A DNA stretch of 64,000 nucleotides from positions 38,761,804 through 38,825,803 of the forward strand of contig NC_134096.1 of NCBI RefSeq assembly GCF_000715075.1, in the 5' to 3' direction. The notes beneath the pieces are model-generated. The model saw only the letters and a program-made list of their open reading frames with translations, made no database searches and was not told the origin of the DNA. Within the stretch, counting starts at the first letter, position 1. Each line of letters opens with the position of its first letter. Below, in pieces: positions 1 to 11,979 of the stretch. Source of the stretch: Nicotiana tabacum. Taxonomy: Eukaryota; Streptophyta; Magnoliopsida; Solanales; Solanaceae. Both the position numbers and the translations under genes were made by a program.

Positions 1-2079
1 TACATAAAAGTATGCCATAAGTAAATAGATAGAAGCTCGGAAATGAGATGGTACATCCCACATTTTCGTATGTTAAAATTTCGTTGTAAGCTAATCCACG
101 TAAGTTCGAGAATGAGATTATTTTGAGATTATAAGCATTATGCTATTTCAAACAAGTGATGAGTAAATTCGTGAAGGTAAGAGGGTAAGAAAATCAAAGA
201 AAATGAATTTTCGTCAAAGTTTAACATGTTGGGATAAAATAAGGCCTGATCTAAAATACCCGGTATTTATGGACTAGTGCCATACAAGATAACATCTGAC
301 CATGTTAGTGAGGTGTATAAGGTATGTTAAAAGTGAATAGTATTTTAAGTAATTTGTGATAATTCTTAATTATTGAATAATGAAATATTACCTAATTAAT
401 TAGGAAATTATGTGAATATGGGTATTAATAATTTTTAGTGGGAGATTAATTAAAATCTTTGGATAATCAAAGATTTTGGAGGACTTAACCCCCAAAAACG
501 TGGCAGCATGTGTAAAGCTTTCATCAAGCTTAAAGTGACTAAGGATGTTATGAGTTAGGTGGCATCTTGAAATGGACTCTTGGTTATAAGCCATAAAAGG
601 CTCTCAAATCACAAATATATGGAACGGAACGTGAGTGCTTTAGCAAAATCCATACAAGGCCTAAAACCTCTCAAAAGTCACCCAAGATTATGATCAAATT
701 TCAACAAACATACGGATGAAGCATCAACAAAAGGCATCTCTACTTTAAGCATATATCAAATGCCAAAATATGCATCTTCAAGAATTCAACGTGAGATTTC
801 ATAGCATCTGATTTCATAGCATCTGATTTCATAGCATCTTCAACAGTTCAAAACGTTATATTTTGTAATTATAAGGGAGTACAGTGCAATCTTTCTCAAG
901 AATATCATACGGATATTTTCCTACTTCGATCCGCCGTTACGCGTTGTCGCAATCAACGGTGTTAAAGGGACATTCAAGAGAATCAGTTCAGGTATGCTAA
1001 GGCTATCCCTTCTTTCTTTTGGCATGGTCCAAATGATACAAATGAAACGAGCAAAATACACAACTTCCATAAATGACTTTATTCATAAAAATACTAGGGG
1101 TGTCTATATTCTTGATTCCCCATGTGAATTATTATTATATCTTATGTTCATGGGTCTCAGAAAAATACGTATTTGATAAAGTTTATCCGACAGACATTAT
1201 TTTTATGACATTCCGAGAAATCTTATTAACGTATTTCTTATGCATTTCATGCATTTATACATATATATTGACACATGACCAGATGGCGTTATATACGCGT
1301 ATATTATATGTATATGGGATATGAGAAAAGGTTATGGCATTATATACGCACCACCACCTGATCAGCTGGTATACGTTGATGAATTGCCCATAGTGGCCGA
1401 AATGATATGATGGGATGCCCTCAGAGGCTTGGTGATGTTATGAACACATATACCTATGCATGGTATGACATTTATACGCATATTCATGACGTTAAAAAAA
1501 TGAAATGATTCACAGAGCTATGCAGACGTACATGTCGAGTCTTTTACTCCATGTTTCTCTCGTGTCTATTATTTACTGATTTTCATTCCTTACATACTAT
1601 GTACATTATTTGTACTGACGTCCCTTTTGCCTGGGGACGCTGCGTTTCACGCCCGCAGGTCTCGATAGACAGGTCGAGAGTCCTCCAAGTAGGCGATCAA
1701 CTCAGCGGAAGATATTGGTGCACTCCATTTGCTCCGGAGTTGCTTTTTTGGTCAGTATAATTTAGATGTGTATTGTTTGGTATGGCGGGGCTCTGTCCCG
1801 ACCTTTATGACAATTACGTATTCTTAGAGGCTTGTAGACAGATGTCATGTACGTAAAAGATTGTATGGCCTTGTCGGCCTATGTTCAGTGTACGAGTGGT
1901 TACTTTGGTCTTAGAGGCCTATATGTTTTATATATAAGTTGGTATTACATGTTGTAGTCTACTAGTCTCACGGCAGCATCTCCGGCTCAGTTATCTATGA
2001 TAGTATGATACGAAAAGATACGTTATGTTGGTACTCGGTTGAGTAAGGTACTGGGTGCCCGTCGCGGCCAATGGGCTTG
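1..2079 (+). mobile_element. Family L LTR, copy 1 (truncated at both ends)
   Basis: The stretch is co-linear with the LTRs at 39810-41808, 46433-48401, 48600-50579 and 55235-57182, and inverted with those at 37597-39634, 23339-25333 and 6419-11979. The window opens a few bases inside the LTR start, in the extra terminal repeat unit (AAAGTATGCCATAAGTAAAT). Landmarks in order are the leader-like exon with the GTATG donor near 992, the GTTATATACGCACCACCACC block near 1345, and the conserved ACGTCCCTTTTGCC block near 1618. Homology stops at about 2079, roughly ten bases before the usual TCGTGACA end, so no primer site follows. It is an LTR remnant, not a gene; the short ORFs inside (for example 1551-1760) recur in other copies but have no recognisable domain. 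Confidence 0.85.
795..839 (+). repeat. Three exact 15-bp tandem units
   Basis: The unit GATTTCATAGCATCT occurs three times head to tail in the upstream part of the L LTR. The other L LTRs in this window do not show this expansion, so it is private to copy 1. Confidence 0.9.
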
Positions 2080-2579
2080 AAAAATAGCTTATATCTCTCC
2101 AATAATCAACAAAACACAAATCTTTATGGCTCGGGATTATACAAACTTGAGAAGATTAATGAACATTAGCAAAGCTAGAATTTTGAGTTTACTTCAGTTC
2201 AATTCCTCATGTGTTCGAATACCCAACTCAATAACATTAGCAAACATTTCTATACTGTTAAATTCTACTGTGCTTATGCACCAAACATTACAAAAGCTTG
2301 TGTAGTATTTTGCTTATACAGTGCACATGGGAGATATAACGGATACTGATTTGATAGGATCATGTTCTAGCTTTTGGATTCTGTTAAACTTGATTTACCG
2401 CCCCCTCGGACCCCCCACACAAAGAGGGTGGGGGTGGGGTAGGGAAAAAAGCGCTACTTCCAAACTTAATTTTGAAGTTATTTCCTTGTGATCTTCTAAG
2501 GTGTTATCTCTTGATAAATTCAGACAACCCTTATTTCTGTATGAATCACTGTCTTTGAAGTATCTTTGACAGGCTCTGT

Positions 2580-2975
2580 GCATGTGCTTCCCCCACCTTC
2601 CTATCTTGTTTTATAATTTTAAGCTTTGCTAACTCAGGAATACTACTGCAATGTATCATGAAGTAATCCATCAATATCATCACGCATGTTAGAACCTTCA
2701 TCATTATGGCTTTGATGAGGTTTAATTCTAGAGGAAAATCCTTCACCGTGGAAAACCCATTCGGTGTAACCATCAACAAAGCCATTAACGACCAAGTGAT
2801 CCGCCACCACATTTTTATAATGCCAATAGCGATTAATGCACTTTTGGCAAGGGCATAATATTTCATTTCCTTGGGAAGCTCATTCAAATGCCTTATCAAG
2901 GAAATCATTCACTCCACGTATATACTCATCCGCCCATCTTAGGAGATGCATCCAACTTTTATCTACATTATCCAT
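2580..2975 (-). pseudogene. TNP2-type CACTA transposase, N-terminal fragment
   Basis: Reading the minus strand from an ATG at 2975 gives the transposase-associated (Transpos_assoc-like) domain that opens TNP2 proteins: a start of the form MDNVDKSWM, then DEYIRGV, the metal-ligand style segment CPCQKCIN, then WVFHGEGFSSR. One in-frame stop interrupts it near 2887, and the frame shifts after about 110 residues (near 2640). The catalytic Transposase_21 region is not visible downstream. TNP2 proteins are usually around 700-1000 residues, so this is a small dead remnant. It gives the element its orientation and family. Confidence rests on the ordered motifs rather than on length. Confidence 0.8.
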
Positions 2976-3293
2976 GAAAATCCTATACGACAAAAGTAAT
3001 CAACAAAATTAACTCAATAAACCAAGGTACATACTAATTTGACATTGACCAAAACTTAAAGGGGATGAAGTCAAAGAGTTACAAATAGTAAAGCAGTTTT
3101 TGCATTGAGAAAGAATTATAAAATCATTAGAGAAGAGATCCGTTCTTATAAACTTTTGAAATATTGTACTAATCCTAAGTCTCAATCTGAGGCAGATTGA
3201 GGGAACAAGTTAAGACTGTTAGTTAGATAATTAGATTCTTTTTTTATGTTTGAAGTATCATGTAGATTCTCTTCTCTGAGTTTCAGTAATTTG

Positions 3294-4051
3294 CAGGGGC
3301 GGCCCAACCTCATCGGAGGCCTAAAGCAAAATCTTAATAAGAGGCCTTAATATATATATATATATAAAATTTAATGATATATATATATAATGAACATCGT
3401 TTTTAAAAAAATTAGACAAGTGAGGATGTATAATTAAAAAAAATGAGAACTTAGTTTTATAAAATACAAAAAATTAAATGAATTTAACGTTGATTGCATC
3501 ACAACTGAAATGGGAGAATCCAGAAAACATAAGTGACTCCTTTTTTTTAGTAAGTCCCTTTCTATATTTGGTAACAATTCAACTTTAGATTTTTCTTTTT
3601 TACCATTATTGAGATGATTTCTAGCCCAAAAACTTCTATGATTTATTTAAGATTACAAGTTTCAAAAGCTTTCCTTTATTTCATAAAATCCATGTCCAGT
3701 CAAACACTTTCATATAAATTGGGACGGAGAAAGTATAATTTATGTAAGAAAAATAATTAATAAGTTAGATTATTAAATATAGTTACGTGACCAACTAATG
3801 AATAGAGAAATATAATTAAGTAAAAAAGTAAAATAAGATTGACAGAAAATTATTTTAGTTATATTAATTAGAGGAAGAAATCGAATTATTAAAAATTAAT
3901 ATGACAATAAAGAAATAAATTTATCAATAATAAAAAATAATTATATAAATAATATACTACTATATATAAAGAATACTAGTAATTTTGGGGCCTTTAAATT
4001 TTTGGGGCCTAAAGCAAGTGTTTCACTTGCTTTAGGGTTGGCCCGGCCCTG
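3294..4051. mobile_element. hAT-type MITE, 758 bp, with 8-bp target duplication
   Basis: The ends form terminal inverted repeats: CAGGGGCGGCCCAACC at the left and GGTTGGCCCGGCCCTG at the right. An exact 8-bp direct repeat GTAATTTG flanks it at 3286-3293 and 4052-4059, diagnostic of hAT insertion. The interior is very AT-rich and has no transposase, so it is non-autonomous. A second inverted match just inside the ends (GGGGCCTAAAGCAAG near the right; GGCCTAAAGCAAA near the left) extends the stem. It sits within the CACTA fragment and is therefore younger than it. Confidence 0.92.
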
Positions 4052-5572
4052 GTAATTTGGTTTGATGTAATATGTATAACCAAAAACCTTTATTATCTTC
4101 CGATACTTGTTCACCTTGGGCATTGAAAATGAATCTGTGGAGAAATCATCACATTCGAGAAACAGAATTTTTCTCACCGTGAGTCATACATAATCACTCG
4201 TGATGGTTGCATCTTCACTGATTTTACTCTTTACTTACTATGTTGAGTTGCTAAAATTCTAAGCTCTTAAAGACAATAGAAGCAACATACCAGTGTAAAG
4301 AAGATAAAAATGAAGCAGCTTGTACTAAGAATCTTCTATGCAAGCTCAAGCTTATTAAGATGGTGCAGGTGTATCATGTGAGAGTTTTAATATTGATGTG
4401 AATGCGAAGGATTTCGTCTTTGAACCCAGAGATAGCAGATAGATTAGTCTTTTGCTCTGTTTCAAATGTTTTCTGTTTCTATGTTCTTATGATGCTCTAT
4501 TAGTACTAAAATCCTTCAGTCCAGTGAGAGTTCAATAATATTTAGCATATTCTGATTTCATGATTTTATTGATCTTTTTCAAATATTGGAAATTTTGTGG
4601 TCCAAATATTTTCCTTTCATGCTTATAGGAATTAGCTGAACTACTAGAACTCACTGCTACCTTATTTCATTTGAGTACAGTGGAGTATTCCATCCAAATG
4701 GACAATTGCTGAAAATATTTTGTGTATAGTAAATTATTTCATTTGGATTTATTCCCTGGTTGTATAGGCTAATATGTGGTGTTAATATGTGCAAGCACAA
4801 GATAAAGGTCCAAATATATTCAAACCACATGACGTTGAACACAAAACACGAAAGTTTACCACCATAATGGAGACATGAAAAATACATACAGCAGTAATTT
4901 ACTTCGACTAACAAAGTCCACATCAAGATGCTACACCAGCAAGAATTTTGAAATGTATTAGACAAACTTGTATAGCGAGGATATTTAGATGGTTGTAGTA
5001 TGTTAAAAAAAACCTACTATACCCTTAAACATTAAGGGTGAAAACCAAAATCAGGAAATAATGAACCACATGATTTCACTTATTGCACATTTCAACAAAC
5101 AGAAGAGAGACCTAACTTCCTCTTAATACCCAGAAGCTATTAGTTTTAAATAAGAACGGATATGAAAGGTTGTGACTACATTGAAGAAGCGTAACAACGT
5201 TCATTCAAAAGTGGAATAGCAAGACAACCTTTTATATTCAAGGTTTATAACGTACTGTCAATAATGTCCATTATCCTTTACGAAATTCACAGAATGAATG
5301 ATTAAATTATCCAGTTTCAGTTTCTACATTCTCCCATTTCCAATAACATTACCCGGTACTAAATAAAAGCTACTTTCGGCTCCAATTACATATACATATA
5401 GAAAAGAAGACCAATGTAACAGAGAAAAGGAGCAAGAAATAAAATTCCATCTAACCAAACTAATCAAATATTAAGAAACAATATTGAAATCAAAAAGCAC
5501 AAGAAATAAACCAATATTGAAAGCGTAATTCCAACAACACCTAAGTGAATAAAAGGAATGAGATTAACATAC

Positions 5573-5750
5573 CTCTCAGAATAATCAGAAGACATGCAAC
5601 AACAATCGCCCTTTTTAAAGAAGCTCTACAATCAAGAATCGCGCTTGTTTCACGAAAACCTAGCTTTGTTCTTCTCTGTTATCTTTGTATTTTCTTCTTC
5701 TTGATCTCTGGTTTATCAAATTGCTCTGTTTGTTGAGTTTGGTTTGAAGT
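5573..5750 (-). other. Possible CACTA 5' untranslated exon with donor site
   Basis: On the minus strand a pyrimidine/AG-rich leader-like stretch ends in GAGAG followed by GTATGTTAAT, a good plant 5' splice site at 5572/5571. It lies between the CACTA 5' terminus and the TNP2 start, where the transcription unit of such elements has its leader exon. No coding sequence is claimed, and transcript evidence would be needed. Confidence 0.3.
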
Positions 5751-7556
5751 GTGGTTTATCTGAAGATCTTACATATTCGTTTGGACTACTTCTCTGATTC
5801 GACCATAAAATTGATTTTGGAATTTGGGGATTTAGGGAAGGTTAGCAACTATCCTTGAGATGAATCTATAAGGAGATGAATCTATAGGGAAAGAGAGGAT
5901 TTTGAGATGAATCTATTTCTGGATTTGGATTTTAGGAGTTAAAGAGAGGATTTTGAGGAATGAATTTTGAGAGGAAAAAAGGAGGAGATGGGTCGTTCTA
6001 ATGAAAACCGGTGGGTGAGTTTGCTGGGAAAAGGGAAAAGATTATTTTAACTTTATATTATTAAAATTAATCAAAAATATAAAAAACAAATGGGGCTCAT
6101 TCGGCGGGTTTACCAAATTTTGAGGGGGGAGGGGGGGAATGAAGAGGGAATGAAAACCGTTCCCATAAAAATAAAAATTTCCAGAATCGTTCCCATAAAT
6201 CGGTCTATTGGAACGGTGTACAGACCGTGGCGGAAAAATATTCTATGGCAATGGTTCCACTACAATTGGAAAGGTTGGATAGTAAAAGTGTGTTGATATC
6301 ATCCAAATGCTATTGTAACGGTTGTAACCGTTACTATATCTACTCTCTGGCAACGTTTTGTGAACCGTTGCTAAAAAATTGTTGCCATAGGCCCATTTTC
6401 TAGTAGTGGATATACGGGTCTATACGGCCGACATGATCATTTCACACTCATAGCATAGGCCGACAAGGTCATACAAGTATCCATATACATGACATCCGTC
6501 TACAAGTTTTTAAGAGTACATAAATGTCATAAGGCCGGGACAGGGCCCCCGAGATACCAATCAATACATGTCCAAAGCATACTGACCAAATAGGCAACGT
6601 CGGAGCAAGTGGAGTGCACCAACACCTTCCGCTGAGCTGATAGCCTACTAGGAGGACTGTCAACCTATCTATCGGAACCTACAGGCATAAAACGCAATGT
6701 CCCCAGGCAAAAGGGACGTCAATACGATTAAAGTACCGAGTATCTAAGGCATGAAAAGTAGTATATAAAAATACATGAAAGAAACATGGAGTAAAGGACT
6801 CAACATGTAAGTCTGAATAGCTTTGTGAATCATGAAATATTTATAATGTCATGCATATGCATATAAATGTCATATCATGCATAGGCATATGCATACATAA
6901 CATCATCAAGCCTCTAAGGGCATCCTATCATATCATCTCGGCCTCTATGGGCGAAATCATCAACGTATACCAACTGATCAGGTGGTGGTGCGTATGTCGT
7001 AACCTTTTTCCATATCCCATGTACATATAATATACGTGTATATAACGCCATCTTGTCATGGGTTAATGTACATGTATAAATGAATGCAATGCATAAGGAA
7101 GTAAGTCAATAAGATCTCTCGGAATGTCATAAGATCAATATGCTTTCGGATAAACTTTATCAACTTACGTATTTTCTGAGACCCATGAACAGACGATATA
7201 ATAATAGGACACATGGGGAATCAAGAACATAGGCACCCCTATTACTGTTATGAATAGAGTCATTTATGAAAGTTGCGCATTTGCTCGTTTCGTTTGTATC
7301 ATTTGAATCATGCCAAAGGAAAGAAGGGATAGCCTTAACATACCTTTGTCATTTACTTAACCACACAACGTCGGTTCAGCCCGTTAGTATTTCAATCTAT
7401 AACAAACAGTAAGGGACCATTGTTAAGCTTACGGAAGCTAGAACGCAACACAAATGAGAGACTAGTTCGTCTACGAAATTTTGAACATTACCTCCCTTTA
7501 TTCTTTTAATTTTCCTCAAATCAAATAACAAGACCAACATGTTCAGAATGTCAACA

Positions 7557-7559
<3 letters not shown>

Positions 7560-7593
<34 letters not shown>
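7560..7593. repeat. (AT)n microsatellite
   Basis: About 34 bases of uninterrupted alternating A and T in the upstream part of the L LTR copy 2. Confidence 0.95.
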
Positions 7594-7595
<2 letters not shown>

Positions 7596-8474
7596 ATATC
7601 TAACCTCATATTCATTATAATACATCACCAAAATAGTCCACACCATCTCACCCAACAACCAAGTTCTAACTTGCACTTTCCAAGCCTTCTCTTCATCCAA
7701 ACACATCAACCATAATAGAAATAGTATTCTTAAGTTATTTCTACTGATTTCCAGCCATGAAACATCAAGAATTCAATTTCAAAATAGTCCAGCAACTACA
7801 ACACTTCAACATGAAAACCTACTTCACAAGTTTCCTTTATCAAATCAACTAGATATACATCGATGATCTTAAATAAATATACGAGAAGTTAAACCTTACC
7901 TTGTCATCAAGAATACTCGTCCAACTAAGCTTTACTTCAAGCTCATATAAGCTCTTTACCCCAAACAACAAAGTAGAGAGATAACTAGGTGATCTTGATC
8001 TTCCTAGAGAGAAATCACCTTACCAACTTATGGATTTGGTCTTGAACCCTAGGATAACGTTGAGAGAGGTTTTGGGATGATACTTTTGTAATACCCCAAA
8101 AAATTTCGAAGTACTTAAGCGCTATTAAGAAAGTCGATGTGCGTTAATTATATTATTTTGTATGTAGATAAGTACTATTATATGAATGATATCAATTTAT
8201 CATTATAATATATGTATGAGGTGCATTAAGAATGGTTTATGGTCTAAGAAGAGCCCCAAGGCTAAGTCAAGTTGAAATATTTATGATGGAATAAAGTTTC
8301 AAGTGAATTCACACAAGAGATAACTTCAAACGATTATACCTCTCCTGATATGAAGAGTTATATAGTGTATTACATATCACATTAAATACCTTTGAATCTA
8401 GTTTCCAACGCTTCAAACCGTTTGTCATTTGGACATTCATACAAGAAGTTATGACCAAATTACCAAAGGCTGCC

Positions 8475-8632
8475 AGAATGCAATTCTGCGACCATTATGT
8501 GACCATTATGCGATCGCAAAATGGTTATGCGACCGCAAGCTGGTCGCATAATGGACCAAAACAGCCCAGTTCTGGGCACCGAATTGTGCGACCCGCACAC
8601 CAATTGTGTGGTCCATTGTGCGACCGCATAGT
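8475..8632. repeat. Cluster of TATGCGACCGCATA-type inverted motifs
   Basis: Many overlapping copies of TGCGACC, GCGATCGC and GGTCGCATAATGG occur here, several as near-palindromes. The same cluster lies at the equivalent place in the other T LTRs (31745-32035, and inverted at about 60570-60900), so it is a conserved part of the LTR rather than chance. Confidence 0.75.
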
Positions 8633-8691
8633 TGAATTCGGAGGTTTTTTTTTGTTTTTTTATTTTTTTATTTTATTTTTTGGCAAATATA

Positions 8692-8711
8692 CTACTAGGC
8701 ATGCCTAGTAG
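8692..8711. repeat. Perfect 20-bp palindrome
   Basis: CTACTAGGCATGCCTAGTAG reads the same on both strands. It lies just inside the A-rich tail of the retroposon. No function is assigned. Confidence 0.9.
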
Positions 8712-9300
8712 CTATTTTATTAATAATAATAAAAGAAAAGAAAGAAAGAAACCACATAGGAAGAGTACAAAATAAGGGGGACAATAGCACTAGTAGTGTT
8801 GCCTATATGCCTTGGCTACATAGTCACTCCTCTGCGCCTCCCATTTCCTTATGATGGCAGCCTCATGTAGAGGATCATGGTGTAGCTGCCGACAAAGTCT
8901 CACGAGGGCATATAATCTCATAGCCATTTGGATATCTTTCCAAAGGCATAGGACTAAAGCAACACAAACTGGGCTAAACCTTACCTTACTAATCCTATCG
9001 AGGCATAAAATAGCCTCACCTACTAGCATGCATGTAAAAGGTAAGAACTAGAAAGCACCAAATATTCTATGATCATCACAGAGTTTATAACATACTCTGT
9101 GATGATACTACAAATGACTAAACTAATAAAGTGATAGAATAAAATGTAGTATGAATTAAAGTCTTGTCCCTTCTTGCCGAAACTTGTAACTTCTTCAAGT
9201 TGTAATTCTTTTTCATCTTCTCCACACCTCCTCAAAATGTCTTCAAAATTCATGACTTCTTTTTTGAACGATTGGATCTGGTAGATGTAGTTAGGGCAGC

Positions 9301-10699
9301 TTATTTTTGTTTTGTAACTCTCATTGGAAGTCGCCTAACGTTTACTTCCTCATTCAACTTGTCGTCCCAACTCTTCTTCCTTGTATGGGTCTTCTTACTT
9401 TGTCCACTGTGCATAGGTGATAAATCACCTTTTTTGGCTGCCTCTGCCCAGCATTGTTGCAATATTGCATCTTCCTCTCCATCCTTATATACATCCCTTC
9501 CCCCGTTCACTGGAATTAGCAAGCGTTGATCAAGACCCTGTTTTATCAAGACATTCCCATCGTGCGTATTTGCCAAAGTTGACTTGTTTTGTTGTAGTTC
9601 TATGCCTTGTATCTTGTTCATGTTCTTACCCACACGACCAGTGCTAAAAGCAGAAAGGTTTAGCGAGTTTACAAGTTTGGAACTTACCATCGCGTCTAGT
9701 AATTGTCTGTCCTCCAAAGTGATCAATGATGCATTTAACTCCTGCTGCTGCTTTCCAGCCTTTGAAGGCAATATTAAAGCTGCTGACATGGTTGAATTTT
9801 GTTGCCGTTGTCCAGCACTCGACAGTGCTGCTACTAATTCCTGCTGATGTTGTTCAGCGTTTGAAGTTGACATTACAGCATCTGGCAAGTTTGCAATTTG
9901 CTGCTGCTGTTTAATAACTGATGGTATTACTACATATTGATCCTTGACAAAGGTAGCAGCTTGTGTGATTGTAATACTCTGTTGCTGTCCAGTCCTAATT
10001 AGTGCTACATTTTCAACAGAGAAGCACCTATTGTGCTTGTTCCTATATGTTGTTGTCCAGGTTTAGGCACAAAAACTGCTGCCAATTTTTGGCAAAGATG
10101 GTGAGCCAACGGAAAGCACACCCTCATCTTCACTATCTTGATCATCTTCCTCAGTCGAGTTCCCAACATACTCATCACCCCAGTCCTCTTCATCATCATC
10201 CTCACGTTGGTCTTCCCAGAACATAGATTTGATAACCCCCCCCCCTCACATTTACCTGTGTAACTTAGTTGTTATTTCCAGAGGACAACATCAACTGCCC
10301 TTGCTCACCTCCATATTCACCACAGGACTCCAAAGATTGTGATGGTACTTCAAAAACTGAGGTGTTCAAAGTGACCGTTGGTTGTTTAACCATATTAGTA
10401 TTCATCATCATTGCATTCTGGGCCTCTTTGATGATTTGTTCCACGTGAGGGTTGGAAAAATGCAGTGTAGGAGTATTAGAACTGTGTGCCTCGGCCTTTT
10501 GCGGATCAACAGGAACAATGTCCTTCAAAACAATTAGTTGACTACATGTGTTCTTGGAAAGTTGTTGTTTGCTACTGCCTGGGGATTGTGGTTGCTTATT
10601 TTTTGGAGTTTTGTTCATCATCATAGCTGCCTGGGCATCCTTTACCATTTTAGCTAGCTCCGGATTGGAAATTTGCAGTGTTGGACTCCGTGCTAACAA
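9301..10699 (-). pseudogene. Broken Gln-rich, acidic protein of the retroposon
   Basis: I do not recognise the family. The open pieces on the minus strand are 10265-10699 (144 aa) and 9301-9888 (195 aa), joined by a frameshifted acidic stretch (EEDWGDEY, then EEDDQDSEDEG) around 10080-10200. The first piece contains two diverged copies of a roughly 50-residue unit of the form PTLxxSNP followed by K(D/E)AQ(A/N)AMMMN. The second is Gln/Ser/Ala-rich (QHQQELVAALSSAGQRQQ) and ends basic (VRRLPMRVTKQK). Low complexity plus acidic patches would fit the linker of a LINE ORF1 protein, but the RNA-binding N-terminus is not present. Both in-frame integrity and a start codon context are lacking. Confidence 0.5.
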
Positions 10700-11979
10700 A
10701 GACGGTGGTATATCGATGCTAATGATATCCCAACCAAAATTATATATGAAGTTCGTATTTTAAAAAAATTTATGTTTTAACTGGACGTTTGGATATTGTT
10801 GATTGTGACTTGCTGTTTCTATGTGTTGCCTTTTCTTATATGAGCATTCTATTTTGAAAGAGGACTTTTAGCTATGCATACTAGTGCTATTCGACAGTAC
10901 TAACGTCCCTTTTGCCGAAGGCGCTGCATCTTTAATGGATGCAAGTGGTTCTATAGTAGGTGACATTGATCAGTGATAGCAGTACACTCTTTTCAGCTGA
11001 TTTGGTGAACCCCATTTTATTTCGGGGTCATGTATCTTTTATTTCTCATGTACTATATTTTGAGGTATAGCCGGGGCCTTGTTGTCGGCATTTCCATATT
11101 ACTCTTCTATTATACTTAGAGGCTCCGTAGACATGTTGTGGGTTATGGTTGATGTTGGGAATTGAACTAGAAGTGTTGGTACTTGGAAATCATATTTTTT
11201 ATTAATTCTATAAACTCGTAATATTTTAAAATTTATAAATGAAGCTGCTAATGGGAATGAAATGGAAGTTATTAATGAAATCTTTTCAGTGTTGATTAAT
11301 GGAGTACATCTCCTCTTTATTAATGAATGCGTTTGGGTAGAAGAAAATCTAACAGGCTTGCTCGGCTAGGTTCTCTCGGTTGAGCGTCGGTCGCGCTCCC
11401 CGAATTTGGGGCGTGACAACTTTGGAGCTTCTTCATGTTGCAATCGAGAGAGAGGAATTATGAATTGTTTTCTAAGTGAAATTGAGATATATCTATGTTT
11501 ATATGGCCCCATTAATGGCCTTGGGCATACGGGTCTTGGGCTGCCCCAAGACTTGCCCATCTCTATCCTTTTCCATTCCCTTTTAATTTGATCCACAAGC
11601 TCTAAGTAGGTGATGCACCTACTTGTCACCTACTTAATCAAATAAGTAATACATGTTGGTTCTTTTTTTATTTTGAAACATGTGTCTCATCCTCGTTAAA
11701 TAATTTAGACATGTGTCAAGTAGCTCAAGCAAGTAGGACGGAAAGTAAGTTGGTGAAGCAGGCACGTCGGGTAACAAAGCAACTCATTTTTATTTGTCCA
11801 AAATCTCCTTTCTCACGTTTAAGTGCATTCGTCCTCAACCTAGTCGTGTGTATGTTGAATAGAAATACGGGATGTAATATCATTAGATTACTTTATATAC
11901 TTTCAAAGAGGATCTCATTTCCGAGCTTACATCAATTAACTTACGATGTATTTTCACGTACGAATACATGGGATGTAAC

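Larger units (their letters stand above)
2080..6418 (-). mobile_element. CACTA (En/Spm) transposon, 5' part, truncated
   Basis: The right end reads TTTCTAGTAGTG at 6407-6418, the inverted form of the CACTA terminus, and the L LTR resumes immediately after it. Inside the terminus lie short inverted AACGGTT/AACCGTT subterminal motifs (about 6170-6400), the binding-site type arrays usual for CACTA ends and shared with the second CACTA at 21180-21444. The start of a TNP2-type transposase lies on the minus strand at 2580-2975, so 6418 is the 5' end. No matching CACTA terminus is visible near 2080, so the 3' part, including most of the transposase, is lost. A hAT MITE is nested at 3294-4051. The remaining non-coding stretches (4060-5540 and 5770-6060) show nothing I can name. 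Confidence 0.8.
8647..10770 (-). mobile_element. Poly(A)-tailed retroposon (LINE-like or retrocopy)
   Basis: On the minus strand this insertion ends in an A-rich tail (T/A-rich run at 8646-8682 on the plus strand) and carries a broken coding region upstream of the tail. It interrupts the T LTR, whose recognisable sequence resumes by about 10860. I could not find a clean target-site duplication, and no reverse transcriptase or endonuclease is visible. It could be an internally deleted LINE (ORF1 side plus tail) or a retrocopied host gene. A last ORF on the minus strand at 8790-9029 has no domain I recognise. Confidence 0.5.
8087..11418 (+). mobile_element. Family T (chromovirus) solo LTR with TSD ACTTT
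   Basis: Starts TGTAATACCCC and ends GGGGCGTGACA; ACTTT flanks it at 8082-8086 and 11419-11423. Its start, the GCGACC-rich cluster (8475-8632), the ACGTCCCTTTTGCC block (10904) and the terminal segment CTTGCTCGGCTAGGTTC match the solo LTR at 31622-34008 and the ends of element C. There is no primer site after it and no internal domain, so it is a solo LTR produced by LTR-LTR recombination. The middle (about 8647-10770) is replaced by a poly(A)-tailed retroposon in the opposite direction. Confidence 0.88.
6419..11979 (-). mobile_element. Family L LTR, copy 2, split by a family T solo LTR
   Basis: The two pieces 6419-8086 and 11419-11979 together form one minus-strand L LTR. On the minus strand it begins TGTTACATCCCATG at 11979 and runs to within about 85 bp of the usual LTR end, where the CACTA terminus cuts it at 6418. 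The conserved blocks (CACCACCACCTGATCAG inverted near 6970, ACGTCCCTTTTGCC inverted near 6705) are in the expected order. The interruption at 8087-11418 is flanked by ACTTT on both sides, confirming that the pieces were once contiguous. Its upstream half differs from copies A, B and J, consistent with a variable U3 region. Confidence 0.8.

Noticed and set aside
9417..9914. Plus-strand Cys-rich frames over the retroposon ORF
   Set aside because: They mirror the Gln-rich minus-strand frame (CAG/CTG repeats read as Cys/Ala/Ser) and have no supporting motif.
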